DNA from: Bryobacterales bacterium
GTDB lineage: Bacteria; Cyanobacteriota; Vampirovibrionia; Obscuribacterales; Obscuribacteraceae
Direction of reading: 5' to 3'
Assembly (NCBI GenBank): GCA_903970295.1
Contig: CAJCHQ010000076.1
Coordinates: 1-11,395, forward strand
Length of the DNA: 11,395 nucleotides
The notes below the pieces were generated by a model. That model was not told the origin of the DNA and made no database searches. It saw only the letters and a list, made by a program, of their open reading frames with translations. Shown here piece after piece: positions 1 to 6,951 of this stretch. The position numbers and the translations under genes were made by a program. Within the stretch, counting starts at the first letter, position 1, and each line of letters begins with the position of its first letter.

Positions 1-318
1 TTTAATTACTCATGCATAAACCTGTGAAGCAACATCTCCCTCCTGGCAGAGGGGCGACGCATTTGCATGGTGGACATCAATCGGTTTTGCATAGACCCCA
101 TTATGGGGCTCAAGGCGAAAATGTCAAAACATTTTGTACGCGATGTTAAGCGAAAGAGGTAAATCGATCCTTTCCGCAAGTCGCTCGAGCGGTGTTCTAC
201 AATAGTGTTTACTGATGCCCACGTGCTGAAGGACCCGGGTAGCCCTTCCTTAACAATTGCGGCAAGCAGGCTGAACTGACTGCATCGCGCCGCGGAAAAA
301 CAAATCTTGAGGTCATAA
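1..318. other. Left-edge region without a convincing gene
   Basis: I see no supported gene here. A long minus-strand frame (6-380) overlaps the 5' end of the well-supported gene at 319 and has no family features. A short plus-strand frame from the ATG at 12 (45 codons, His-rich, ending with TAA at 147) has no ribosome binding site. A TACAAT hexamer at 198-203 could be the -10 element of a promoter for the gene at 319, but I find no good -35 at the usual distance, so it is only a suggestion. Confidence 0.4.
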
Positions 319-552
319 ATGTCGATTGAAGAAATCAAAGGCGCAATCGCCAACAAAAAACTGCACTGCCCCAAGTGCAAGAAACCGGTTCAGAAGTTTG
401 AGCGATTTGCTGAAACGATTGACGCTGTGCGCGACGGCTTCAACTTGATCCAGGTCGACTCACGCGCATCGAGAGTGACTTTGACCTGCGGCAATGCCGA
501 TTGCGACTGGACAGAACGCACGGAATATTGGCGTCAATATATAGACGATTGA
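319..552 (+). CDS. Small Zn-ribbon-like protein (77 aa)
   Basis: A small soluble protein that I do not recognise as a named family. It has two cysteine pairs, C17-x2-C20 (CPKC) and C57-x4-C62, separated by a hydrophilic linker rich in charged and aromatic residues. This spacing suggests a zinc ribbon or a similar single-metal knuckle; metal binding is inferred, not shown. There is no signal peptide or membrane segment, so it is probably cytoplasmic. The start is supported by TGAGGT at 308-313, five bases before the ATG. It is transcribed towards the GntR regulator, and the two stop codons are only about 15 bases apart within a shared hairpin. It could be a nucleic-acid-binding or protein-binding accessory factor, but nothing in the neighbourhood fixes a role. 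Confidence 0.8.
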   Translation: MSIEEIKGAIANKKLHCPKCKKPVQKFERFAETIDAVRDGFNLIQVDSRASRVTLTCGNADCDWTERTEYWRQYIDD

Positions 553-578
553 TTCCCAGAATGCGTCTATTCGTTTTT
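541..578 (+). terminator. Hairpin terminator between convergent genes
   Basis: ATAGACG (541-547) pairs perfectly with CGTCTAT (564-570). Inside, ATTC and GAAT (around 552-555 and 559-562) can extend the stem across a small internal loop. The plus strand continues TCGTTTTT (571-578), giving the U-rich tail of an intrinsic terminator for the gene ending at 552. The hairpin contains the stop codons of both converging genes. On the minus strand the tail is not U-rich, so its use by the regulator gene is less certain. Confidence 0.6.
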
Positions 579-1355
579 CAAGAAATGAAATTTGCAAATG
601 AGGTTTTTCAGGATCTCGCCTGCCGCTTTGCCGTCACCAGCACGCAGAGCGTCAATCACTGCTAGATGAGCGGTTCCGGAAGCAGTGAGCTGATCCTCAC
701 AAATACTTTTCAAAGTCATGCGCAAGCGACTTTCTAAAACGACCGCTTCCCAAATCGATAAAAGCAGCGAGTTCTGAGAGCCTTCGATGATGATGCGATG
801 AAACTCGATATCGTGCGCGGAATAACTTTTGACATCTTTCTCGTGAGCGGCGCGCATAAATAGAGCAGATTCTTGTTCGAGTTTTTGCACGTTATCTTTG
901 AAGTGCGGCGCCGCCAACTGCCCGCCAAGCTCTTCAAGCACTGCCCTCACCTGTGACGATTCTTCCAATTCCTGGGGAGAAATATTCCTCACTCGAGTAC
1001 CTTTATATGTTTCGGTTTCGACCAGACGCATGGCCTCGAGGTAGCGAAATGCTTCCCTTACCGGCGACTGGCTTGTTTTCAGCTCATTGGCGATTTGCAG
1101 CTCAATCAGCCTTTCGCCCGGCTTGTAAGTACCGTCGAGTATGCGCTCTATGAGGAGCTGAACGATCTGTTCTCTGGCCGAAGCTCGTTTAAAAATGGGC
1201 GAAATCCTCACTGGCTGCTGCAAATGTAGATTATCTATAATCGATTCTATCTGTGGAATTGACCAGTTCGGCAGTACCCAGCTGTCGGATCGGGTGGAAT
1301 TTGTACATTTTTCACCCGACCCGATTTCGCGAGTTCGTGAAACCAGGCTCGGCAC
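567..1355 (-). CDS. GntR-family transcriptional regulator, FCD type
   Basis: A one-component DNA-binding regulator. Counting from the GTG at 1355, a winged helix of the GntR family spans about residues 56-123, with the typical REQIVQLLIERILDG, PGERLIELQIANEL and SQSPVREAFRYLE segments. An all-helical FCD effector domain follows at about 133-258. FCD domains commonly bind small carboxylates through a metal site. D182, H186 (DIEFH) and H230 fit three ligands, but the usual fourth His in the last helix appears replaced (near L252). The coordinates give the whole open frame. The first 50 residues are unlike the family and contain an operator-like repeat (1230-1246), so GTG 1211 (214 aa) or TTG 1223 may be the true start; none has a clear ribosome binding site. 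It lies 57 bp downstream of the TPR gene on the same strand. The operator copies suggest autoregulation. Confidence 0.88.
   Translation of the reverse strand: MPSLVSRTREIGSGEKCTNSTRSDSWVLPNWSIPQIESIIDNLHLQQPVRISPIFKRASAREQIVQLLIERILDGTYKPGERLIELQIANELKTSQSPVREAFRYLEAMRLVETETYKGTRVRNISPQELEESSQVRAVLEELGGQLAAPHFKDNVQKLEQESALFMRAAHEKDVKSYSAHDIEFHRIIIEGSQNSLLLSIWEAVVLESRLRMTLKSICEDQLTASGTAHLAVIDALRAGDGKAAGEILKNLICKFHFLKNE
1230..1246. promoter_or_regulatory. Operator-like repeat, copy 2 (inside GntR frame)
   Basis: ATTATCTATAATCGATT differs at one position from the sequence at 1365-1381, exactly 135 bp away in the same orientation. It sits in the doubtful N-terminal extension of the GntR regulator frame. 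A second binding site for this regulator is the simplest reading. This is inferred from repetition and symmetry, not from a known consensus. Confidence 0.5.
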
Positions 1356-1364
1356 TGCTTAGAT

Positions 1365-1384
1365 ATTATCGATAATCGATTATC
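1365..1384. promoter_or_regulatory. Operator-like overlapping palindromes upstream of GntR gene
   Basis: ATTATCGATAATCGATTATC contains two overlapping perfect palindromes: ATTATCGATAAT (1365-1376) and GATAATCGATTATC (1371-1384). It lies in the 57-bp gap between the TPR gene and the regulator, immediately before the upstream-most possible start. A dimeric regulator such as the adjacent GntR protein is the obvious candidate ligand. The repeated copy at 1230-1246 strengthens the call. Confidence 0.6.
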
Positions 1385-1412
1385 CGTATTTTCTATGCAT
1401 TTGCCGACCATC

Positions 1413-3422
1413 CTATTTAGTCGCCTCGGCTGGTGTGCTTGAAGTAGCGCTGCTAGTTGCAGACCCCGGCAGATGCTTTGACCATGACCACACATAAGTG
1501 AATGCCACCATGATCAGCACCAACAAAGTGAAAAGAGTAGTCGAACGAAAATCCTTGGTTCTAATCATATTGGCCACAAGCAAAAGCGCCACGACAGCAA
1601 AAAGAATTGTCACAGCGATCTCGAACAACAATTTGCCATAAGTGCCGACAACAACGACCAATCCAATTAGAACAAAAGGAGCGACCATAATGAGCAAGGG
1701 GCGCAGTGCCTGCGCAGTTGTGATTGTCTTGCGTCCGACGGGGTCGCGCAAAAGCTGCAGATTGCCATAAAGGTCCATGAGAGAGCGTGCTATTAAAACA
1801 AGCACGAGCATGCAAACAAAAACCGGCAACATAGCGATGTAAACAATCCACACTCCAGGATTTCGAGGCTTGGCAAAGAATAAGCGATGCGCTCTCCCTC
1901 TCACAGGCATCGAAGCTAAACTCCATTGGTAAAACGTTCTGTAGAGCGGATCACGATGTTTGATGGCGTTGGCCAGATGGCTGAGGGCGATCTGCGATTG
2001 AGGATTGATTGCCAGCGCCTGATTACAGTGCCGGATACTCTGCTCAAGATCACCGCGTTCTAAGGCGATGATTCCTTTGTTGACGTGCGTATCATCCAGT
2101 CCACTAGAAAAAGTCAAAGCTCGATCGAGAACTGCATCGGCCTCATCTAGTCGTTTAAGCTGCATCAAAGCAATCGCATGCCAATGGACAAAGCGCACCG
2201 ACTCGGGCTGAAGTGCGCAGCACTTCACGGCATAGGTCAGCAAATCCTCGTGATTGCCTCGTTCATAGGCTAGAGCGGCCGCTTGTTCATTTAAGAGCGG
2301 ACTTTCCGGAAACCGCTCGAGAGCATCCTTTGCTGCAGTTTCGGCGCCTTGCCAATCTCTCGATTTGCCGAGCACAAAAATCTGCAAACGATAAGCTTCG
2401 GGGCGCTGAGGAAATTCTTCGATGCAAGCCTTTGCATGCGCAAAGGCTTCGGTGTAGCGCTTGAGCGAGCAAAGCACCTCAATCATCCATCGATGCAGAG
2501 TGATGCGATTGGGCCAGCGTGCAAGCGATTTTTTCAAATTGGTTTCGGCTTCTAAAAAATTACTCGTCTTGATCAAAATTGAAGCCAAACTCGAATGCGC
2601 GATGTAATCATCCGGCGATAACATCAAACCTTGTCTAGCAGCGTCTAAAGCCTCTTGCGGCCGCTTGAGCACACAGAGAATTTCGGCTAGTAAACTGTAA
2701 TTCAAACCATCCTTTGGTTCCAACCGAATGCATTCACGTATATACCCCTCGGCTTCGGCACTGCGTCCGGCGTCGTAGAGTGCACAGGCCATGGCGTAGT
2801 GAGACGATTCCGAATCGGGAGCAAGCCGCAGCGCCTCCTGGCAAAAATCGATCGAACTTTTGTGATCAGCTTGCAGAAGTGCATGCCGACCTTTACTGAT
2901 GAAGAGACCAGAATTTTCCGGGCTAATTTTGAGCCCGGAATTGAGTACTATATCGGCCTCTTCGAAACGCTCTAAAGCGAGCAGGGCAGAAGCTCTAGCT
3001 GCCAGGTTGTTAGTGTCCATCGGCGCCAATTCGCAAGCTTTATCTGCCTGGCTCAATGCTTCTTCAAATTGCATTTGTTTGTAAGCGATGTCGCTCGCCA
3101 GGCGACGCACGCCGGCATATTCAGGATCCAAACGAATGGCTTCCCCGATCGTTTGCGACGCTTCGTCATAACGCTGGCTAAGAAAAAATGCCGTTGCCAG
3201 AGCGTAATAACAATAGGCAGTATCAGGTTCTAAAGCAACGGCTTCCATGCCGCTCTCGATAGACTCATCCATTCGTTTCAGCTCACCGAGAACAAAGGAG
3301 AGCAGTGCCACTGCATACGCATCATGCGGATCTTCGGCAATGGCGCAGTGAAGTTCGCGCTCCGCCTGCTCGTATAGCCGAGAATCATAAAGAAGTTGGG
3401 CACGTTTGCCATGCTCTGTCAT
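1413..3422 (-). CDS. Large TPR membrane protein (669 aa)
   Basis: Residues 1-476 divide without a gap into 14 consecutive 34-residue TPR units, each ending in a turn such as LEPDT, LDPEY, LSPDD or INPQS. TPR solenoids act as protein-binding scaffolds. A basic linker (about 490-522) follows, then four hydrophobic helices at about 524-545, 575-595, 598-619 and 627-647, and a Ser/Thr/Ala-rich tail. There is no signal peptide, so the TPR part is probably cytoplasmic and anchored by the C-terminal membrane domain. The start is the ATG at 3422; the ribosome binding site is weak (CGGA directly before it). It could share transcription with the GntR gene 57 bp downstream. The binding partner is unknown. 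Similar TPR-plus-membrane architectures occur in many bacteria without a fixed function. Confidence 0.9.
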   Translation of the reverse strand: MTEHGKRAQLLYDSRLYEQAERELHCAIAEDPHDAYAVALLSFVLGELKRMDESIESGMEAVALEPDTAYCYYALATAFFLSQRYDEASQTIGEAIRLDPEYAGVRRLASDIAYKQMQFEEALSQADKACELAPMDTNNLAARASALLALERFEEADIVLNSGLKISPENSGLFISKGRHALLQADHKSSIDFCQEALRLAPDSESSHYAMACALYDAGRSAEAEGYIRECIRLEPKDGLNYSLLAEILCVLKRPQEALDAARQGLMLSPDDYIAHSSLASILIKTSNFLEAETNLKKSLARWPNRITLHRWMIEVLCSLKRYTEAFAHAKACIEEFPQRPEAYRLQIFVLGKSRDWQGAETAAKDALERFPESPLLNEQAAALAYERGNHEDLLTYAVKCCALQPESVRFVHWHAIALMQLKRLDEADAVLDRALTFSSGLDDTHVNKGIIALERGDLEQSIRHCNQALAINPQSQIALSHLANAIKHRDPLYRTFYQWSLASMPVRGRAHRLFFAKPRNPGVWIVYIAMLPVFVCMLVLVLIARSLMDLYGNLQLLRDPVGRKTITTAQALRPLLIMVAPFVLIGLVVVVGTYGKLLFEIAVTILFAVVALLLVANMIRTKDFRSTTLFTLLVLIMVAFTYVWSWSKHLPGSATSSATSSTPAEATK

Positions 3423-3488
3423 TCCGACATTTTAAGGTATTAGACCAAATGTGTAAGGCCAACCTGCGACTCAGATCAAACAAATGTT

Positions 3489-3818
3489 TCAGAAAGGCTT
3501 CGCTTTGAAAAATGATTCTCGAAATAGTCCGGACCGGTACAGACTCTCAGGTGTCACGGTTCGGACTGCACCAGCTCTTGGTATTTCCTCCCATTGCACG
3601 TTACTTTTGTGCTTGACCACTTCTTTTTCGATGAAGTTGAAACGAAGCTTGGCCGGCTCAAAACCTTTGTCAATGATAGCGAGTACATGGATCGGATCAT
3701 AATCCTGAGACCGAGACGCGGCAACCGTCATGAGAATCCATTTATTGCAATTCAAACTATCGTCGCTATCGAATTGCGACAGCAAGTAAGCCATGCCTGT
3801 ACGATCTCGCGAGCGCAC
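3489..3818 (-). pseudogene. C-terminal fragment of a broken secreted-protein gene
   Basis: This frame is open for 109 codons from a GTG at 3818, but there is no ribosome binding site there. Its beginning reads as a continuation of upstream sequence that lies in other frames. It encodes a hydrophilic stretch including DYDPIHVLAIIDKGFEP and KHKSNVQWEEIPRAG, with normal-looking composition; I do not recognise the family. Together with 3819-4234 it appears to be the end of one ancestral gene. The overlapping plus-strand frames (for example 3594-3839) look like antisense shadows. Confidence 0.55.
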
Positions 3819-3997
3819 ATCATGCCCACCCTGGCGTGACGAAGAGTGAGATTCATGGGCTTGTCACTGCATTCCTTGTCTTTGCCGCATTTGAAGAATA
3901 TGACCTCCCAGCCTTCATGTCGGCACCATCTCTGACACTTGAATTACTTTTGATATGGGCATCAAGTTTTTCGCGCAAATCGACCTGCTCGTTGAGC
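3819..3997 (-). pseudogene. Middle part of the broken secreted-protein gene, in two frames
   Basis: Reading the minus strand, after the stop at 3998-4000 a sensible coding stretch continues in the neighbouring frame (GYVELNEQVDLREKLDAHIK, from about 4008). Near 3908 the reading moves to another frame (EVIFFKCGKDKECSDKP), and near 3818 to the frame of the next fragment. None of these stretches is an independent open frame with a start. This pattern is what a gene with several small insertions or deletions looks like. Errors in the sequence would look the same, but three changes within about 200 bases while neighbouring genes are intact favour real decay. Confidence 0.5.
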
Positions 3998-4234
3998 TCA
4001 ACGTAACCTTTCCTTACTATCAACGGTATCTGTTTCCGTTTCCACTTCGCTACCTACAGCCAACCCGGTGCCGACGTAGGCTCCGGCAGCCCCTACACAT
4101 ATGGGCACGGCTACTGCACTAAGGGCGGTGACAGCCGAAACATCGCTAGCCGTCTGATCGCTGTCACGAGAGGCAAAACACGGAGACGCCACAGTCAAAA
4201 CCACGAGCAATGAGCTCGCCAAATTCATTTTCAT
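3998..4234 (-). pseudogene. N-terminal fragment with signal peptide of the broken gene
   Basis: A 78-codon frame with a well-formed start: ATG at 4234 with GGAG at 4240-4243 (minus strand), about five bases away. Residues 1-22 form a signal peptide (basic Met-Lys start, hydrophobic LASSLLVVLTVA core, CFAS cleavage region). A second hydrophobic Gly/Ala/Val-rich stretch follows at about 38-61. The frame ends soon after an acidic run, and coding character continues in other frames down to 3489. So this is probably the start of an exported or membrane-associated protein of roughly 240 residues that has lost its frame. As a stand-alone small secreted protein it could still be translated. No family is recognised. 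Confidence 0.55.
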
Positions 4235-4295
4235 TTTTTCTCCAGGTCAGTTGCTCTATTGAAACCGACAACCGCTCCAGATTGGATGTGAACAT

Positions 4296-4311
4296 ACAGT
4301 TCATCAACTGT
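4296..4311. promoter_or_regulatory. 16-bp dyad upstream of the signal-peptide fragment
   Basis: ACAGTT-CATC-AACTGT is a perfect 6+6 inverted repeat. It lies about 60 bp upstream of the ATG at 4234, in the 193-bp gap below the response regulator. It may be a protein binding site or a small hairpin; nothing identifies the ligand. Confidence 0.3.
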
Positions 4312-4394
4312 GTAAAAGCCAGTACGGTATAGAGTGATGTCCTGATTTTAATCGTCGGATTATGCCACTTTTAGTAGACTGTTGTACCTGTCGC

Positions 4395-4419
4395 TGACAA
4401 TCAAATACACTAATTGTCA
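4395..4419. repeat. Inverted repeat after the response regulator gene
   Basis: TGACAAT (4395-4401) and ATTGTCA (4413-4419) form a 7-bp inverted repeat with an 11-base spacer, starting nine bases beyond the regulator's stop on the minus strand. It sits where a terminator would be expected, but the minus-strand sequence after it is not U-rich, so termination is doubtful. Confidence 0.3.
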
Positions 4420-4427
4420 ACCAAAAA

Positions 4428-5108
4428 CTAGGCACTCGGCACCGCAATCTTGTAGCCCATTCCTTTAACAGTAACGATGAAGCTTTCACCTTGCTTGTCA
4501 TCGATTTTTCTCCGCAAGCGGGCAATGGATTGCCAAACTGCGTCATCAGACGAATCTGACTCTGAACTCCAGACCCGATTGAGAAGGTCACCAACACTGA
4601 AAGTTTGATTAGGATGGCGCATGAAAAACTGCAACAGTGACAACTCCTTTGGCAAGAGAGTGATCTCGCATCCAGCTTTAGTTACTCTTTGATTCGTCTG
4701 ATCAAAGACAAGATTACCAAGGGTTAAAAGGTCAGGAACTTGCGATCGCGGCCGCCTGAGGAGTGCTGCTACTCGTGCATTTAACTCCTCCATGGCGAAC
4801 GGCTTGGTCAAATAATCATCAGCCCCTGACTGGAGTCCGCTAACGATGGCTGACTTCGAACTACTAGCCGTGAGCATAAGAATCGGAGTCAGTCCACCTT
4901 TGTCCCGGTATTCCCGACAAATTTCCATACCGGTCTTCCCTGGCAAGTGCAGGTCCAGAATGACCAAATCGTAATAGTAGATTGTCAGCCGTTGGGCGCC
5001 CTCAAGTCCGTCATCAACCAATTCCACCGTCAGATTGAGCTCTTCGAGCGAATCAAGAATCGCTTCGGCAACCGCCTGATCGTCTTCAACAACTAGAACC
5101 TTTGTCAT
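4428..5108 (-). CDS. OmpR-family response regulator
   Basis: A two-component output protein of 226 residues, the usual length. The receiver domain (about 1-118) has the acidic pair D9-D10, the phosphoacceptor D52 in VILDLHLPGKTG, T80 (LMLTAS) and K102 (YLTKPF). The winged-helix DNA-binding domain follows at about 125-223 and ends in the typical VKGMGYKI. Phosphorylation at D52 by a histidine kinase should promote dimerisation and promoter binding. The ATG at 5108 gives the canonical MTKVLVVEDD start, though the ribosome binding site is weak (GCGG). The gene is divergent from the transglutaminase-like gene 209 bp away. The nearest kinase is at 6950-8740, a plausible partner, and a decayed copy of this gene's 5' end lies against that kinase. 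Confidence 0.95.
   Translation of the reverse strand: MTKVLVVEDDQAVAEAILDSLEELNLTVELVDDGLEGAQRLTIYYYDLVILDLHLPGKTGMEICREYRDKGGLTPILMLTASSSKSAIVSGLQSGADDYLTKPFAMEELNARVAALLRRPRSQVPDLLTLGNLVFDQTNQRVTKAGCEITLLPKELSLLQFFMRHPNQTFSVGDLLNRVWSSESDSSDDAVWQSIARLRRKIDDKQGESFIVTVKGMGYKIAVPSA
5016..5108 (-). repeat. Direct repeat copy A (5' end of intact regulator)
   Basis: This 93-base segment matches 6859-6951 without gaps and in the same orientation. I count 19 mismatches by hand, so about 80% identity. It encodes the first 31 residues of the intact response regulator. The similarity stops sharply at the start codon. Confidence 0.8.
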
Positions 5109-5317
5109 ACAAACCGCAGTGTTGACTTCGCCATAAACCTAAAGATAGCACAGGCTACCGCAAACCCCACTGCCATTTGAATTGGCCTCGGCAGCCCTGG
5201 TTACCGAACGAAGGATCAAGTCAGTTAAATATCAGGCTGCCATGCGAGGCTCTAGTCTGAGGATTTGCCAGGCGATCAAACCCACCCAGGCAAAAGCGCA
5301 CCATTAGAGGTACCAAA

Positions 5318-6673
5318 ATGGAATCGGAACGCACCCCAGATGTTCAAGCAGTGCAGGATCACTCAGTGGAAAAACTTCACCTGCAGGAGGCAGCCGCCTG
5401 CGCCACTGCTCTGGCCGTGGCGGGAGCATTTCTGCTGACGCGCGGACGACTTCCCGCTCTTGTCAAAACAGTGGCAAGCATTAAACCTGTGATTGAAGCT
5501 GCGCCATGGAAAATCCGGGAAGCAATCATCGGTCGGAGAAACATTTTTGACTTAGCGAATCCTGCCGAAGAGAATCTGCACCACTCGTTTCAAGCCAGAG
5601 CACAAATACTTTCCGGCAAATCTGATACTCACTACTACTGGTGGACAATTGGTCAACCTGGGCATGCGCTCGAGACAATCGTTAGCGCCCAGCCGGAAGA
5701 GAGAAGCCTGAAGAGGGGCGCGGTTGCGACATTTGGTTTCGACAACGGCGGTCACCACATTAGCTTCCCTTCCGGAGAAGCTCTCCTGAACGGCAAGCCC
5801 GTAACTCCGAATAAGAAAATCTACCTGAGAAAAACAGACGAAATTGTCTGTCCGCATTTTTTTGACGACGGCGGCAAACTGCGTCTGCAGCTAATGCCCG
5901 GCTGGCTCTCAGAAACACCCGCCCTGACCCAACGGTCATCACTCGCTCGAGAACAAACTGATAAATTTTCCCACACCTTCCGTCTGAAGGAGCCTGTAGC
6001 TGACGGTTTCGAGATGGGTATATTCTTCGATGCTCACACGAGCTTTCTGCGCAAAAACCCAGCGCGGCGAGGAGGCATCGTAGTGGATCGCCAGGCTGAT
6101 CCAATTTTGCGCGCCACAGTTGAGGAGGCGAAGGATCTACTAGCTGCTAAGCCGCGCAACCCGGCTGAGGCTGCCACGTTGTTGACGAAGTTTACACGAG
6201 AAACCTTGCGAGATGCGAGCGCAACTACGGATGGCCAACGAGCGTGGAGCCACAACCTCTACGACATATACAATTTATACGACAAGCGAATTCTGCTTGG
6301 CGATCACATTGCTGCCAGGAACGGCATATGCGGCCCGAAGGCCGCTTTGCTCAAAGTCCTGGCTGACGAAGTCGGATTGAATTGCACCCTAGTAGGTGGC
6401 GGTTCCGTGAACGGTGGCGTCTCACTGCATGCGTTTAACTACTTCAAGTTTGCCGGCATCAAAGGTGCGAAGATTTTTGATGCCGAAGTGAACGTGTTCG
6501 GACTGACGTACAACCGCCAGCTGATCGAGAGCGGCAAGTATGTACCCGGAAACGACGCCATGCGCAAGCTTATTTGGAAAAAACTTAGCACCCGAGACAG
6601 AGCGTATCTTGCCCTGGACGTCCATCTTCGTACAAAAGCGCTGCCTGTATATTCGAAATCAACAGATCTCTGA
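5318..6673 (+). CDS. Transglutaminase-like (Cys-His-Asp) protein
   Basis: A 451-residue protein with a hydrophobic segment at about 24-40 that could be a membrane anchor. The C-terminal third resembles the transglutaminase/cysteine-peptidase-like fold: ARNGICGPKAALLKVLADEVGL places the nucleophile at C338, H371 lies in SLHAFNYF, and D388 in KIFDAEVN. This order and spacing fits a catalytic triad; the plant EDR1-type domain has a similar Cys motif. The region about 85-240 is beta-rich and unassigned; NGKPVTPNKKIYLRKTDEI faintly recalls an FHA-domain edge, but I do not claim it. The start is supported by AGAGG at 5306-5310, seven bases before the ATG. Substrate and reaction (peptide cleavage or crosslinking) are unknown. 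It lies between the intact regulator (divergent) and the kinase (same strand, 276 bp on), so it may belong to that signalling locus. Confidence 0.85.
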   Translation: MESERTPDVQAVQDHSVEKLHLQEAAACATALAVAGAFLLTRGRLPALVKTVASIKPVIEAAPWKIREAIIGRRNIFDLANPAEENLHHSFQARAQILSGKSDTHYYWWTIGQPGHALETIVSAQPEERSLKRGAVATFGFDNGGHHISFPSGEALLNGKPVTPNKKIYLRKTDEIVCPHFFDDGGKLRLQLMPGWLSETPALTQRSSLAREQTDKFSHTFRLKEPVADGFEMGIFFDAHTSFLRKNPARRGGIVVDRQADPILRATVEEAKDLLAAKPRNPAEAATLLTKFTRETLRDASATTDGQRAWSHNLYDIYNLYDKRILLGDHIAARNGICGPKAALLKVLADEVGLNCTLVGGGSVNGGVSLHAFNYFKFAGIKGAKIFDAEVNVFGLTYNRQLIESGKYVPGNDAMRKLIWKKLSTRDRAYLALDVHLRTKALPVYSKSTDL

Positions 6674-6711
6674 AGCCTGATTTGATCGATAGCGCCCAAG
6701 CGCAAAAAGTT

Positions 6712-6951
6712 TCACTCCCTATTGAAAAAATGTAGACGCATCAAACTTTCTTTTTGCACAATATCCGCTACGCGCTGGCAGAAAATGCCGTGGTGGCCGA
6801 GGACGTGTTGAAAATTCTCTATTATTATTAGCGCGAAGTTGACTCTCGTGCGGTTCTCCACCAATTTCACGGTAAAATTGATTTGCTCTTGCGAATCAGG
6901 AATCGCTTTCTCAACCGCCTGTTCGTCTTGCACAACTCGAACCTTTGTCAT
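6712..6951 (-). pseudogene. Relict of a duplicated response regulator receiver domain
   Basis: Reading from the ATG at 6951, the first 31 codons match the intact regulator at 5108: MTKVRVVQDEQAVEKAI against MTKVLVVEDDQAVAEAI. After a short deletion (about seven residues) weak similarity continues: FALIIIE corresponds to YDLVILD, and a GHHG segment to GKTG. The acidic pocket is damaged (E8 to Q, D10 to E) and the phosphoacceptor Asp is Glu. The frame stops at 6712-6714 without a DNA-binding domain. It is therefore a non-functional remnant rather than a regulator. It lies antisense to the beginning of the histidine kinase frame, and the two ATGs share the bases CATG. Confidence 0.7.
6859..6951 (-). 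repeat. Direct repeat copy B (relict regulator 5' end)
   Basis: Partner of the segment at 5016-5108: ungapped, same orientation, about 80% identical by hand count, with the two copies 1843 bp apart. The most conserved part is the last 13 bases, GAACCTTTGTCAT, which include the regulator's start codon. Confidence 0.8.

Noticed and set aside
6..380. Minus-strand frame of 124 codons at the left edge
   Set aside because: It overlaps the start of the well-supported Zn-ribbon-like gene, has no visible ribosome binding site, and its composition shows no protein family features.
3594..3839. Plus-strand frame opposite the broken secreted gene
   Set aside because: The minus strand gives the more protein-like reading and links to a signal peptide upstream; the plus frame has no ribosome binding site.
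4742..4749. GCGATCGC, the HIP1 repeat abundant in many cyanobacteria
   Set aside because: I noticed only this one occurrence in about 11 kb, inside a coding region, so it does not support a cyanobacterial HIP1 signature.
5016..6951. Insertion sequence or transposon between the direct repeats
   Set aside because: The repeats are a coding fragment without terminal inverted repeats, and no transposase or integrase lies between them; duplication or rearrangement explains them better.
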